Positions 1-15,700 of a stretch of 64,000 nucleotides of DNA are shown one piece after another. The notes under the pieces are model-generated. The model was not told the DNA's origin. It was given only the letters and a program-made list of their open reading frames with translations, and did no database searches. The translations under genes were made by a program, and so were the position numbers. Position 1 is the first letter of the stretch; every line of letters begins with the position of its first letter. The stretch covers positions 37,064,201 to 37,128,200 of the forward strand of contig CM034548.1 in assembly GCA_020055645.1 (NCBI GenBank), given 5' to 3'. This DNA comes from Tomocerus qinae (lineage: Eukaryota; Arthropoda; Collembola; Entomobryomorpha; Tomoceridae).

Positions 1-3000
1 CACAGTACACCTACCTTGAATAAAGTATAGAGTTAGAGTAAAGTATAGAATAAAGTAGTTTAACGAATTAATAAAAAAATAGTTTTACTCAGAAAACATA
101 AATTGGTCTTCTATGATAAACATCAAGTACTTTTGTTTGTCAGCTTAAACGAAAACTTAAAATTCCTTCGAGTGAATATAAAAGCTGGCCAAAAAATAGC
201 TATAAAAAAACGAGTGCGCGCCATTAAAAAACTTGCCATGATTATTTGAATAATGAATGCTTTGATATGGTTAGCAAAATTTTTGTTTCTAATACTTTGC
301 ACATGAAATTTTGAATCTCCAAAATCCATAGAATATTTTGGGTGGAAACCAACAATTTACGATATGACCTTTAGATGTAACCGTAGAAAACATTTCACAA
401 AGATCGGCTTAAACATGTAGAATTTTGTCGGCTATTATTATAATGATACATGTATATGATACACATCAAAACATGAATGTGTGTACTCTCATCCTCTACT
501 TGATCATTCTTAATGTATTGTAATTCCCTCACTCTTAACTAAATGCGTAATGACATTTAATGCCCATTACTCCATATCGATGAAATTAAATCACGGATGT
601 AACGATGTAATTACCACTTTACCACCTAAAGGCTTTAGTGCTAGAAATTATTTACTAGTAATTACTTTTACTCACATACGTTCATTAACAAGTATGAAGA
701 ATTCAAGTTCGCAGTAAAGATAATATAACGTTTTAAAACTTCAATTTTATTACTATTGTTGAACAGTTGAGACTAGAGGTAGAAAGTTCAGTGCTGAGAG
801 TAAAATACGAAAGAGTTGATGTTGAGTGAAATGTGTCGGACCGATATATACGTATAATATGTTAATTTATAAACTATGTAGAAGTTAAAATAACTGATGC
901 TATAATAAGGACATATTTAAGTTGAAATGAAATTTAATCTGTTGAAGAAATTCGACTCTTTTAAAGTGCAGATAACTTACAGTGTATTAACTTTATTATC
1001 TCTGGATGAATTTGGAGTGGGGGGTATAGTTTATATATGAAATTAAGCTCTGGACATAAATGCAGTGAAATGCAAGAGAATAATGGGTAGAGTTGTTTGT
1101 TGGGCTGCTGTATTTTAGTTGGTAATGACAAGCAGAATGAATTTAGTTCGGCAATCCTTTATGGTGAGCGAGAGGAGAAGGCAGAAGATGTGAGCAGGCA
1201 GAGATGCATAAAGTTGATGGTTGTTGGTCGACAGTTCACCTGCATAATAAAGCAGTTTGACAAAAGTCAAAGGACATGATGAACTGCAACTATGACAGTA
1301 TTATCTCCTTTTTTAGGCAGAGCCCAGTCCACTGTCTCCATTCCGGGTTTGGCGAGAGCCAGACCCGAGCAAAATGTCTAATCCTAACGACCATTCCAAA
1401 GCACAACTCTATATGAAACAGAACCTTAAAAGCCAATTCAAAAAATTCCAGTCCGGCTCTTCTACTTAGTTCTCTGCAATTTTATTCTGGTCTGCTGCCA
1501 TAGCCACTTTCATTTAACTCCCAATGACATCCACTAAAGACACTCGTATAATGTCAATGAACCTCGGCTCAATAAACGATGACAAACGTCGTCCAATGTG
1601 TCCCAATATGCTATAAATCATGTAATTATAGCATCTAAGCACTAAATATAATTATTACACAACAAATTTTTACTAATGTCACTATTTCACACCATATTAG
1701 GCTTTAAATATACTTCTATCAAAATAAATTTCAAAAGCTTCAATTACTGAATCCATTTTAAATGCTGAATAAAAACATACTACGGAGAATATCAACTTAT
1801 AAATTATTTCTCCAAGCTTTAAGTAACACAATCTAAATTCAAAATGAAAACTCAAGGTTTTTAAATGAAAGAAATTGTCATGGAAATGCAGATCCATGTT
1901 GAATATTTATCTCCGATTTCCACAGGTAAAAAATATTCTTTAGTCTTTATTAACCAATTGACGAAGAGGCACGTGGCTTTGAAGCGAAAAAAAGTAGGCT
2001 CTCAGACCTGCTTTTATTTTGTGATCAGTATACCAATTGAGAATTAATTGTACTAGCTATAGAAGAAGTTTATTCACTTATAAGTAATATATGTACTATA
2101 CCTACACTATTTAAGTGAAGCACTTGTTTAAGATCTGACAGTTGGAGATGCAACAGGTAGAATTAACATAGTGCAGGTAGGTATATGGGTGGCGAGTATA
2201 ACAATGAGAATTCCTTTGGTTTTAATGAATAGTTTTGTTTTCCTTTGCAACTTCTGATAGAAGTTTATTCTATGGTTTGTGGATTAACATAATGTTAGCT
2301 TACATGTGTTATGTGAACGTATGTTTATGGTTTACCCTTCATACGTAGTTTATTTTACAGGCTTTTGTTTAATTATTAGCTGCATAAGAATTTATAGTGC
2401 GCTTAAAATTAGAATTAAAATGACGACCTTCATATTATGCACTGTGTATGTAACACGCATTTATTTTAGCACGTATCAGCATTAGCATTTACTTGCTTTT
2501 GCCTTGTCTACGAATTTTCACGAATAATAAAATAAGCAGATCTTCATGTAGACTCGGTGCCACTCGGCTCTTGGTCGGCTTCAGTGAATCATCTTGCCAA
2601 TGACTCACCCTACCACTCGACTTGCTATTATTTACTACTTACTCTCTGCATATTTGTAGTCTTACTTCAAGAATTTTTGTCGTACATTCATAATAAATTC
2701 TCCTATAGCCTTAATGGGATCTTTGAACATTAAATTAAAAAATATTGTTATAATAATATAGGAAATGTTGAGCAGACTGGCCGGTAAGCATCAAACTTGC
2801 TATGCATAAACGATCTTGCAAAAAGTTAAATGGGATTTTGTATCCATTGATACTTTGTTATATATGAACATGATGTTTACACATAAGATAAGACTAATAC
2901 TCCAAGATTGACCTTTTTATGAGACTTGCGTATTGGTACTTATATAATGAGAGGTATGTGACATATTTACTATTAGCTAATATAACCATTAATCTACCGA

Positions 3001-6000
3001 AATCATTATTTTGGCTCACATCCTGAAATCCGTAAATAACATCCTTACCTTGCATTTCTAAGCATGGCAAACGAACATAAACCTATCAATATATACACAG
3101 AGAATCCAGACTTGTAGTCCCAGCAGTCGGATAAAATCATACCTATGTCTAATGCATACACTTGGCTATAAAACAGAATAGCATTTAATAAATGGTCTGA
3201 AAAATCATATAATTTGTTAATACTCTTCATTTCGCATCTATAAGGTGCCTTTTATTTTTTATAACATAGATTGAATTTATTACAGGTAGACGTTTGCGAT
3301 TTCCAACATCAACATATGTTTAGAGGGTTTTTCACATTTTACATATAACGTGAAATACCTTTGCAGTGTGGTGTTATAAATGTATCTGTTTCTTATAAAC
3401 TGCGTATGTATCTCTTTAAAGTGTAACGCTTAGTATTGCAAATGTTACACATTTCCACGATGGAATGGAGTTTAAACCATCATGGTACATATCAATAGGG
3501 TATTAATTACCTATATAGGCTTATATGAGAAGAAGAGGCTTTTGTATGTGCAGTTGGGGGATGTGTATGTTCTTTGACTTTTAACTTGTGTTAGTGGAGA
3601 AGAGGAGTGAAAAGTGGCAACTGGCAAATAGGGAAGTCATAAACAGAACATCTTCAGACGCAGACAGAAATTGGTATTTACTTTATAAATGTTGTTGTTT
3701 CGACAGAGTGCGGAGTAAGCTGTGATGTGAACTACTGAATCATCTGCAGTTCATGTTGATGCGTACTGAGAGTTCATTAACACCAACTATAAAATCATTG
3801 CATACATGTAATCATAATTATATGAGTACACAGTGGCTCATTGGGCTTAGTGTACAAATAATATTACTTTTAGTGGACCTACAAAAGAAATCTGTGTATA
3901 AATAAATCCAATATGGTTTAGGATGAAGTATTAAGTATATAGGCGATCATTGAACACTATTGTTTATCATTATGGCTTAGTATAGCATTGTGTTACTGAT
4001 GAGCAGTCTTTAATAACGAGTACCTGTACTACCCACTTACAATTACTTAGTGGGCAGCTAAGTAGGTACTAAATAAATCAGCGAGGCTATCAATTACTAA
4101 ATAATGTATAAATAATTCATTTGAAATTTTAAGTATTTCCTTGAGTGAGAGAGTCCTTAAGACAATTAACATATAGTGTAATTTAGTTAGTGCCGATGCC
4201 GCCCTTTTATGTCAGAGTATACGAGGAATTTAAAATGCAATGTTTTATACTAAAGTGTACTTGGAAATTTGTTGGTAAGAACATGACACGTGCTTCATGA
4301 CAGTTATATTAATTGGGGGATGTTCAAAAGTAAATGTAAGGTAAATAAATACGAAACTCAGTTTCACTGTTTTATTAGAGATAATGGTATATTTTGAGGT
4401 ACGAGAGTATTTCTATCTTTCCACTTAGCAATGATATCGTGTCGTTAACGTGAAAGAAAAGTGTATTTTGGGGCGTGTTTTTTTCTTTTTCATTCTGTAA
4501 TCCCTATCCCGTGTTTTTTGCGTTTCCCTAAAATTAGTTCTTGGGCTTCTGTGTCTTTAAATCGTTTTTGCATGGAGAGGGAAGTGGCTCGTTCTCCTCC
4601 GTTCATAGTTTACTTACACGCAGACATTTCAATCTCTAATCTTTACTTACATTTTTGCATTATCTAACATAGCAAGAAACATCTTCCAAATCTCGGATGA
4701 GGGAAAACAGGAGTGTCTATCCAGTTAGTGTTCAATATTCCTAAAGACACGGGCTTTTAATGTTTACTAGAGTGTCAGGAAATCTTTAAGCTACGAATAC
4801 GAACGAACGTTTGCTAACTTTAGTATATGCTTTAATAGGCAAGGAGTAGACTCGGGTTTATGTAGACAAAAGAATACTGAGAAGTACAAATTGTACAAGT
4901 ACGAAGGTTTTCTGTGCTGAAACGAGATTCTGTGTAGTGTGACATGAATGTGTTCTACTGCCAAAGGAAAAGCAACCAACCAGGCAGTTTGCCTTGGAAT
5001 CCGAATCTACCCGAAGTTTTACTTCACTGTACCGTTCATTTTTCTTTGTTCATACTTGTCCTGGTAGAAAAAACACTATTAGCAATTAAAACATAAACGC
5101 CTCATTCCTACTTGTCTAACCTTAGAGAGTCTTTTGGACTCTATCTGCCCAAAACTCCTAAGATTTCAGTAATATTTTACCATTTGCCATATTTTAATAA
5201 TACAGCAACACTGATTATATATTGCGTGTTCGTTTTTAAGAAATATTTTTGTGTTTGTGTATCTTAATCTATCCATTTCCATTAAACTTTGGTATGGACT
5301 ATATCTCCTTCTACATCTGTGAGTATATGTAGGTTCAATGTTGATAAATAAATACATCGTTCTTACTAAGCATGGTTACAGAGGGGCTTGAGTAAACTAA
5401 AGTTAGGTAGCTCTATCCTGTTCGTTCCGTGTCCTCTCCGAAAGAAAGACGCAAGGGAAAAATGTTCCGACAAGACATTTGGCTAGAGTTGGCATTGGCA
5501 AAGCAGAAGATTCAATTTGTTCCATTGTACTCCTTGCACTCTGCTAAAATCTAAAATTTTATCATCTATTTGTGCCAATCGTGATGTGCTGTTTCCAGTT
5601 TTACGTTTCTTATAGTGCTTATTAAAATTATACCGATTCGCAACTTGTTATTACACATAAATTAATACTCAGCCAATTACTGCAGACATATTTTGGGACC
5701 AGTTTGAAGGATTATCACATGTGTGCAATTTTATCAACACGTAAAATACATTTAAGAACTGTATAAAATTTTAATGGGCAGTATACATAAATACGTGGTG
5801 TGTATTACAGTCAACACTAAATTACTACTATTATATCCTATATCAGTCAAACAACCCGTCTGAGGATCAGATAACCTAAATACCGTTAGCAAGTACTAAA
5901 ATTATCATAATCATTAATGTTTCCAAAGGTTAGGGCAATAAAAAATTCTGTCTCGTATGGCAAAATCAAATTTGTGATAATTTAATAGGATATGTCTATG

Positions 6001-6732
6001 AAATAGGTTTAATTATGGGACTGTTTCAAAATATAAATCGTAGGTAGGTCAGGTATGAAATGTATTTCAAAAAGAATGGGCGACAATGGAAGAGTCGTAA
6101 AATATCTTTTGACTTGATAACTGTATTAGAGAGTAGTAAAACAATAAACAAACAATGAAAGGTGATATCACATTAGTAAATAAAGATTCGCCCATACAAC
6201 AGAATATAGATAGGTAGCTCCTTAAATGCATGAATATATGGCAAATTACTGTATTAATCCATATCGCTAGAAACATGAATTGTAAGTAATGTTCCTTAGT
6301 AGGACAACAATGAACAATAATTGCAACCGAGTGTTGTTACTTATTACTAAGTATGTACATGATCCTGAGATGTAGCCATATTATGTTTTTTCAAAATAAG
6401 GATGCAACAATGCAGCTCAGTGGGCGTTTTCTCCTTCTCGGAGGAGGTAGACTATATTAGTGTGTTCTCGCCGTGCATAATGTGTATTATAAATGTAACG
6501 AATTCCATATAATGTCAGATAAAGACTACAGGGCAGCGTCGACTCAAAGAAAACAGTGACTAATGACAGTAAATGCCTAAACAACGAATTCATGTATTTA
6601 TTAAGGCAAAAGATAGAGATGACTTCAAAGAGACATCCTCCCCACAATAATAGAATAATGAAATCCTGACACGGCATTCTGATCTCAAGTGACCTTTTAC
6701 CAATATTACGTTAAAACATGCAAGAACCCAGA
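1..6732. other. Non-coding 5' flank or intron
   Basis: AT-rich sequence with stops in all frames at short intervals. The only open frames are under 90 codons, have no recognisable protein character, and often overlap on both strands. I see no RNA gene, transposase fragment or long tandem repeat. It may be intergenic, or an upstream intron of the SARM1 gene, whose first non-coding exon I could not place. Confidence 0.6.
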
Positions 6733-6777
6733 AAAAGGTAGAAAACGTTTAGTATGACTAAACGTTTTCTACCTTTT
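6733..6777. repeat. Perfect hairpin: 21-bp inverted repeat with 3-nt spacer
   Basis: Arms 6733-6753 and 6757-6777 are exact reverse complements, separated by ATG at 6754-6756. The 3-nt loop is far too short for a pre-miRNA. A perfect arm this long is more typical of a foldback or MITE remnant, or of a template-switch event at a replication fork. No target-site duplication is obvious next to it. Confidence 0.9.
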
Positions 6778-9700
6778 GTATTTATGTATATATTTAAATG
6801 CATACAGAATCTGTGTGTAAGTCAACGGAGCTCTATATTCTATCGCAAATGATAATCGTATAAGAATTACGTATGAATATTATAATCTGACACGAAAAGA
6901 AACTTTGAAGGTCTACTCTAACCTGTAAATTCTGTTACGTTTTTCATCATTATTCCTTTTCGATGTTACTTTGCCAGCGCAAGTTCTTCTGATTTACGGT
7001 TCCCTGTTAGTTCTAAGTCGCAAACATTTTTTTTGACTCGACTTGATCCAACTCTCGTTCGTGGGCAAATATTCATTCGAATCGAAATTAGATATGATGT
7101 GATGTCAAGTTACTATTCGACTTTTCTTTATTTGCCTTCAGTTTCTTACTTAACTGTGCGCGATCTAGCTTTTCGTTTATTATTATTGTTAGTCAAGACT
7201 GTATCATCATCATGATGAGTAAGCAGTAAGTGGTTTGCTTCGTCAACGAAACGCCTTCGAAACTTTTCCTAATGATACACATAATATAACGTGCCCACCT
7301 GCCCAATCATTTCTAAGATTCACAATCTAATCCTCGCCTTTATACCTATCGTGTTTACAATTCATACTTTTCAATCCAAAGCTGAGAAGTGAAAAACTTA
7401 TTCCAGAAATGAGATTTCCTTGTTATCACAAATAATACAGAGATGTTTGCTGCGGAAAATGAAATAAATCTAAATTTAAGTCGTGATGCCTGTCTTTTCA
7501 TGTAAGTCGAAATACAAATACTCTCCCTAAGGATTTTACTAATTTTAATAAGTATACATGACTGAAGCATATTGTCTGGTGCAAACGTTTTTATACAAGC
7601 CCATACGTATCATTTAACAAAAAATTGGCGCCTATTTACCTAATTTCATTCAGCAGAGTTCTGTACAATGCTTATTAAACTAGTCACTAACTAGTAATTG
7701 TATTGACATTCTTGTGTTTCATATAAGTACTGTAATTATATGCATTTGCCCACATCTACCGATTAGTACTCTGTATATCGGTTCGAAGTCATCATTGAAT
7801 ATAATATAGGCATTACACGAATTCTAATTCATGACAGTTTGCATTAGGTAAAATATTTTAGCAGGTATAAGGCAAGAGTAATTTCAAGTTTTGCACATGG
7901 TCAAACATTTACATTGCATTTTGAAGATAATTTATGTAATTGCCACCTAGGGTGTGTAACTTTGTGTCCAAATTAAATGTAGCTAGTTAATGGTCATAGG
8001 AGAAGGATTTTTCACACCAAACTAATTTAAATGCTTACATTTAACAAGCTGAGTGTTCATTTCATCGACAACTCAAATCCAATTAAATAGTTTCTACTCC
8101 ACTGTGGTCAATACTCGACAGATATAGACTATATCTATGCTAACTGTGTTTAATATTCATCGACAGTAACAAGAATATATTTTATAACATGTGCATAATA
8201 TTGGATGCTTTTGCCTCCTGCTTCTGTAAGTTCAAAATATTCGTTTCAAAAATTATTTATTAGTGTCTTATAAAGGAAGGCTTATATAATAATGGGTAGA
8301 TAGGTGTGACTTTTAGTATGGAACTTGTATGGACAGAAGTGGCGATTAAAGGAACACCTGGTAGTGACTGGTCGCCTTTAAGAGTCCTTAATCATTTTGA
8401 CTGCGACGGAATGTCACAATTCACAACATCCTTATAGAAATACAAATGTGTTTCTCTTTTATGTACACTGCAAGGTGCCTTGTCTGATAAAGTGGATGCG
8501 CATTGTCTTAGTTTTTGTCTCTGTTTTTCTATCGAACGATTTTAAGGAGTTTAAAGAAGAGTAACGAAAGTAAATTTAATGTGAGTTCAGTTCGAGTTAA
8601 TTTACGCTAGGTTGGTTGATTCAAGAGATGAGTTAAGTTGAACTCAAGTCGAGACAAGAGCTGGAGGACATAAAGGAGAAATGGCTTGAGTAAAATACAG
8701 GATAGACACATGCATGCAATTGTTAAATTACTACAATATCTTACGTCTATATATGGCAGGAAAAAGATGCCTCAGCACTACCCTCCCTTCTTTTAACTTA
8801 TTCTCTCACTCAACTTACTTAGTAGGTAAATTAAAGTCATGCATGCAATGCTACATCCTTAATAGCTCGCATCGAGTCTATATGAATTCCCTCTGTCTAC
8901 TAAAATCTATTCAATTGCAATAACAACCATATTCTTTTTGCTGAGTGATGTAAATAATTCTTATAATTATTTGTATTGCCCATTTATAAATATTCTCATC
9001 TTAAATTACTTCAGCTCTTAAAATGCTTATATAATATGAAAATCTTAACTCAATTTCCATGTAAAGTATCTTCTGGTTTCTGTTCTCTATCTCCACTCAT
9101 CGTACTTTATCATTCCCCCAGCAACTAAAATGTCAGGTTTATCGTCGGGAGAAAGCATGTTGGTGCGAAATAATATTCTCATGATTTATATAATGACTAT
9201 AAGGATGCACGAAATGTGACAGAGTTACAGTCTTCAAAAGTAGTAGTAGCTAAAGCTATAGGAATGATGAAGCAAGACTCTCTGCAGAAATGGGACGCTT
9301 TTATAGGAGGAACTAATTGTAAGTTACTACAAAACCGTGAGTAGATGAACAAGTAAGTAAACACATAAAAACCTTTTAAATACGTAACTTGGTGTTGTTT
9401 CTACGATTCGCTAATTGTTAGATGATAGTAAATAGGTAGACTAAATGTCTTTTGAGGGGAAAAGTAGGCTGATCATGGATGACTGTTTTGTTGGTTAGTG
9501 TGATAATGTAAAGACTGACAAACTCAGAACGATGGATTAGGGAACGAAGAATATGTGTAGGTTTTAAAAAACTTTGCTCGAGGTAGATTAGCTATTATTA
9601 TAGTCTCTATTACACTACAACAGGTAAATACGTAGGTGAAAATTCTTTTTTCGCAGTTCTTCTAGACTGTTCGAATGCTTCCAACCTCACTCTATACTGT

Positions 9701-12700
9701 CCTCACTGACTAAACATATTTCTTGGCACTTAACATCTTGTTTCGTCCTCGTCTCTCTCCCATAGTCTCATTTTGTTCGTCTTTGCAGTAACTACAACTA
9801 CCTTGTCCCTTGGGTGTCATATTACTACCCTGCATCTCACAGAGAGTACCAAAACCAGTGCAATTCCCATCTGCCCTTACACTTAGCATTTTACTTTAAA
9901 AAATCTCATTTTTCATAGTGTACACATATTTTATATTGTCTCTTTCAAAATTGTTTGTTCTATAACTGTGGTCCTTCCAGTTTATCCGAAATTAGCATTT
10001 ATTGCGTATAAACAATATCCATTGAAATCCTAAGAAATTATCTCTAAAGAGGTTTGGATCCATTATTCTACAATTGGTAAGAAAACTATAAATTAACTTT
10101 GAAACATTACTCGGCATTTTCTTTCTTATGCATATATGGCATGTGGTTAGTAATTCATTCAAATTTGCATCCTTTTTGTAAAACATGCGGTATGAATGAA
10201 TTAAATTGTTAAGAATGCACATAAAACCCCTCTGAATTAGGAATATGTGCATATGTATTAAATAAATTGAGTATTCTCAATTTTACGGCAATTTATCTCA
10301 TTTAAGTACAGGTAGAAATGCTCAGGTATTCACTTTACGCTTATAGATAGTACTTAATCATGGCCAAAAGGAATTTCATATGTATTGTAAAAAGTGGCAT
10401 TGACAAACCGATATATTTATCGTTTGTTTTAATTTAAATAAAAATAATGTATATAAAAGTATATGCGAAGTCTCTATTGACAGGTCTAGTAAGTAATTAC
10501 CGCTCCCAGCAAAAATCAATGGAGACAATACAGTGATATCTAATTGTATTTTTTACATTTAATTGTGTGTTCAAAGTCGGATTGTTTGTATGATCAAACT
10601 CGGAGAAAGAGATATTAATTAGACATTGTCCTGAGGAAATACTAAATAAATTCTGGTCTTAGATCACAATAGTAAATTTAGTAGTAGCTTAGATCAGACT
10701 AGACTTGATGAATGATGACGTATGTACCGCTATTGTGTTGGTAGTATTGAATGAAGTGTTCATTTCATTCACAGCAGTAGAATTAGGCAACTGTTTATAA
10801 AAAGCATTAAGGATTTTATTTTCAATGTGCCAAATCAAAATGGAACCCCTAGAGAATAATCAGGAGATAGGTGGTTTAATTGCGTGAATTTCTAGTTTGT
10901 GAATGATGTCGAGATTTTATCAAATGTTATAAATTGAAATGTCTTCTCATACCTGTCATTAAGCACTTCAAATATATTCACCTTTGTTGTGTAATGGTGC
11001 TTGTTAAGTTTATAAGGATAAGTATAAGTACAGGCCACGCATCAATCAGATTGATTTACCTGCCTGATTTAGTATTGATATTTTATTGTTCTACCAGTTG
11101 ACGTATTACTTTGCAATTGTACTAGCAGATCTTTACAATTGATACTCTGGGCTATGCTTGTTCAGATATTAGAATTACATTGAGAATTACAAACTACACA
11201 TATACATAAAAGTGTAGTAAAAAGTTCGTTAAAGTAGACAAATCAGCTTAATTGTCAAATTGATTAGTTAAAGCAAAAGGGATTGATTGCTTCTCAATGG
11301 CCAACACCTTGATATTACTTTCAATGACAAGAAAATGAAAATCACGCAAAAGAAATAAAACACAAGACATAGTATTACTGTAATAATTCGAACTACCAAT
11401 CAAGCACGTTCCCCTACTATGAACTGTAACAAATTCTTGAGCATATAAACATTTGAGAGTGTAAGTCATGCGATGGTTGAATGCTAATTATGCTCAAAGA
11501 AAAATTAGTTGTGAGTGTATTATTTAGTTCTGATTTCCATAGACAGAGAATTTGAGTGGAGGCAGATGGTATGAAAAAGTGGAATTGCTCCCAGGTGTAC
11601 GAATAAGATTGTTTATTATAAATTTGTTTAATTCTTGGGAGAGTTGTTTGTATGTACTAGTAAGATGTTATGAATTCCTGTAATGACGCAAAGACGGATG
11701 CAGTGGAATGATAGTTTGGATATTCCGTATGTGTTGATAATTGTTAAAGAAAGATACATTCGTTAGTAGACAGCAACATAAAAGTAAGTTTTTGTAAAGG
11801 TTTTTGTGTATCATTGGCTGGGCATCCTTGCGGTGCCATATATGACAAAACCGTCTAATACTTTTGACAGATCAGATTTACATTACAGCATTATTGTTTC
11901 ACAGAGATAATAAACAGTAGCCTTTCATTCCCAGCAGATATATTGACTAAATATTTGATGGGATTGGATTTGATCTTAAAAATGATCTCATACTTTACTG
12001 CATTGTTGCTCTCAATGAAACAGACAAAGGAGTCATCCTATTGTTTTGTAAACATTAAAATCATGTCACCCAAAAATACAACAAGCATTGGCACAAATAG
12101 CAAGACACATACAAAGACTTAAAAGCAAAGAGTACTAGAGAACAGTAGTAATATTTATCATAGTCTGTCTACGAGTTGTGCAGCAATAATAAGTAATAAG
12201 GTAGCTACTCTCCATTGTATGCAGACTATAAAGGTTTGCGTAGGCGGACAGGAAAATTATGGCGAGCTGAAGCATTACATTAGTTTTTGCATCAAACGTC
12301 TATGGGAACTCCTCATTTCCTTTCTTCATCTCCATCTCCTATTTAATATTATTATTATTCAAAATTATACCTTTTTGGGATTCAGTAAAGACTCTGTTAT
12401 GATTCTGTCGATAGTCGAAGAAGTGCATTCTGAATCTCAATTCTATTCAATACATGCATTAACAACTGCCATACAAATATTTCAAGTTCTTCAGCATTGT
12501 CTCTTGCATAGAAGAAATTCTGTTGATTAATAGTAAAGCAAACAAATACACTGAATGCTACTTGCTACTGAGTTTTGCATACATTCGGCTATTTGTAAGT
12601 CCATCAACATATTTCACTGCATTGTAATTGATAAAGGGTTTGATAGCATGATATAAATAACTATAGGGATAAGATAAGCAACTAAGTACATGCAGATATG

Positions 12701-15700
12701 TATACAATTCTGTAAAGATAAGAATGCTACTGTGTATTCCTTTAAAAACCTATTCAACGCATTTAGAATGAGTCCAACTCTTGGGCGTAGAATACTCTCA
12801 AGCACAATGACAATGTGTAAAATAATAAAATCTTGACAATCATCATTTTTCTATTGAATTTATTTTACTTGTAAATGAACTCCCATCAATGTATTTCCTA
12901 ATGTTTGTACTTGCTCATTAAAAACCTAATGAGATTTAAGTATAGATATAGTTGAATGGACAAAAATACTCATAGAGGGTTGTATAATGCTTAATAAGTA
13001 TTTTAATCGTCATGGAATTATAGTATTAATCTGATATGCTATTAAACTGTGTACACATCAGTAAATATGGATGCCCGTCATCGTAATTTATAATTAAAAG
13101 GGTTTGGTGAGGGGTTTATGGAGGACAGCTGCCGTTTTATTCCCATTATATCACACTTATGTCGTTTTAGAAAATAGTAAGCCTATCACCTCCCAATTAC
13201 AAAAGGACTTTAATACACATTAATAATCCTCTTTGTTCTTTGCGCTGCTAGTGAGAAATTAATGTTATGCATTGTACATGACTTGTAATTGGAGTATCTG
13301 TATTTTGAGTTATGAGTTATTTGAGAATATTTCCTTTCTCCAAGTCTCAGGGTTCTATTAGTAGCAATTTTATTTTCCATATTGAATTACTGCGGGGCTT
13401 ATCCATTGACAATCTAATGTCGTCATTCAATACTGATACTAATAAGTAGTACGTTCACCAAGTTGAAAATAATGATCTCTTTGTGAGATGACACTCCATT
13501 TGCACGTAGTAATTCTTGGTAAACAAGAGCAAAGGGCAATCGGAGTCCTGTGACTTAGGGATTTTTAAGAAGCTGAGACTACACCATAAACCGAGTATCA
13601 AATGGAAAACCATGTAAGGAAATCCTACTGGGCTTATCATATTAATAAGCAGAGGAAGGTCAGCCTATTGGCAGAATTGCTATCACTCCACTATTTGACT
13701 CTATTGCATCGCATTGTATTAATATATGTCTGCGTATATAAAATGATAAAAGGATTCATGTTTAATCAGCAATAAATTGTTCTCAGTAGGTATCGCTTAT
13801 TATTATTCTCGTAATGAAATGCATGATTTAATTATATGTTTACGCGGTAATGGGGTGACCACATTGAGAAATCTCTTTATGATTATGCCTCACATAATTG
13901 GAGATATTTTTCTTAACAATGCATTGTCCTGTGTGTAGCTAATTGTATTTATCCGAATTCCACTTGAACAATCAAGTTATTACTGCCACATTTCGGTTTT
14001 TGCATGTTCTGTAATTATTATGTAATTGGATGGTTGATGATTGAGTTATCTTCGTTTTGAAGAGCTAATCTTTAAGTAATATTATTGGAGTGCGTAGATG
14101 GGGATTTCATAACTAGGTGAATGTAATTTAATTGAGGGATTTCCTTTGAATCTTACATTTTTTCAGATAGCAGTAGGCTAGTAGCTCAGTCGGCTTGGGT
14201 TTGAAAGAGAAAAGGTTAAAGATAACTGGTATAAGGTTGTATTTATCAATTTCCCACTTACAATGGAGACTTTGGAGATTCGTTCTGCCATCACATCTGT
14301 TCCGTGTTGTGTAAGATCTCAATACTTTGGAATTGATCATATCGTGTTGATTTTTAAATGCATATGAATACTTATTTCCATTTAATGACTGAGGTACGTC
14401 ATACAGCATTTATACGATGCTATGAGTGGGTGGACGGATAGACAACCTGTTAACAGCTTCACATAACTATTTTAAAGCTATAAGGGCAGATGAATTTATC
14501 ATAATAAGGATAGCAAACTCACATTATTGTCCTTTGCATTCCTCAATTTGTATTCATTAACATTAAGTGTAGACATGTCATTTATTAGGTTACCTATACT
14601 TGCTCATGTATAGGAGGGCCAACACACTGATAAGCATTATCAACATTCTAGTCCCAATTGACGAAGACTTATTACATCCAGGTACTACCAACAACGTTCA
14701 TATTTTGTGGTGGTGTGTAAATACTAAATACACCAAACCTCTGACAAGATAGAGATGCGTGTTCCCTATAATGTATGAGAGTCCAGATATTATCAGCCAT
14801 AGCTCAGTATTATCTTCAGCATTCAAATTATCACCACTCTTACAAGGGAAGATAAGATAAGCAATTGCACTTCATAGAATGGATCATTATCAATGTGCAG
14901 CCACGGAAAAGCATTTTGTCATAGTATAATACTTTTGTACAATCATCGTAAGCCTCCGTTAAGTGTTTAGAGGAGGCACACAAACAATATTATTTAGGGC
15001 TATCTCTAAATGCGTGTCTCTTTCCATATAATTCATAGCAGTAGTAGTGAGTTAACACATAAAATATTCCTGTATTACAATATTTTACATAGCCTAGTAA
15101 ATAGGTGTATTAAATTACTAATGAATGCCTTTTAAATCCTAACTAATTGAAAATTACATTACGTACCTTTGAAATTATCTCATTTGTGACACTATACTGA
15201 ACATCGTAGTATACTGTTTCTGTTCATGTTATGATCTTATTCTACGTTGAATGTCAGGCTGAAATGTGTTTGGTACATCCTGCCTTCTGTCCTCACTCAC
15301 AAGTTAGTTGCTAGTCAAGACTCGAAAAGATAAGTTAGGTATTCTGATTTCATACGGTTGACTACTTGGAGTATACTCGTGTAGGTATCGTAATTATTTA
15401 ACAGAGACAATAGCAAACTTAATTGCAACTTGTGTAGTCTGTCCGTACATAGTCAGACTCAATGCTCTCGATCACAGATACAAGTAGACCTATGCATTAT
15501 CAGAATGCTCGTGTTTGTCTTGTCTTTTTGTACATACTTGCTCTACTGTTATGTAACGTAATATTTTTACGTAGTAGGGAATACACCGTGGTCCATATTC
15601 CTGGCCATCGTTAATATTTGACTCATTTATCATAAAGGGGAACAGTACAGATTTGACTCTGACGGTGGAATCATTCTCTCTGACTAATTAAAACTGATAC

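Noticed and set aside
7770..7800. GGTTCGAAGTC word resembling a tRNA B box
   Set aside because: No matching A box at the right distance and no cloverleaf arms pair around it.
14177..14199. GTAGCTCAGTCGGCTTGG resembling a tRNA A box
   Set aside because: No B box or acceptor stem within 100 bases; no anticodon arm.
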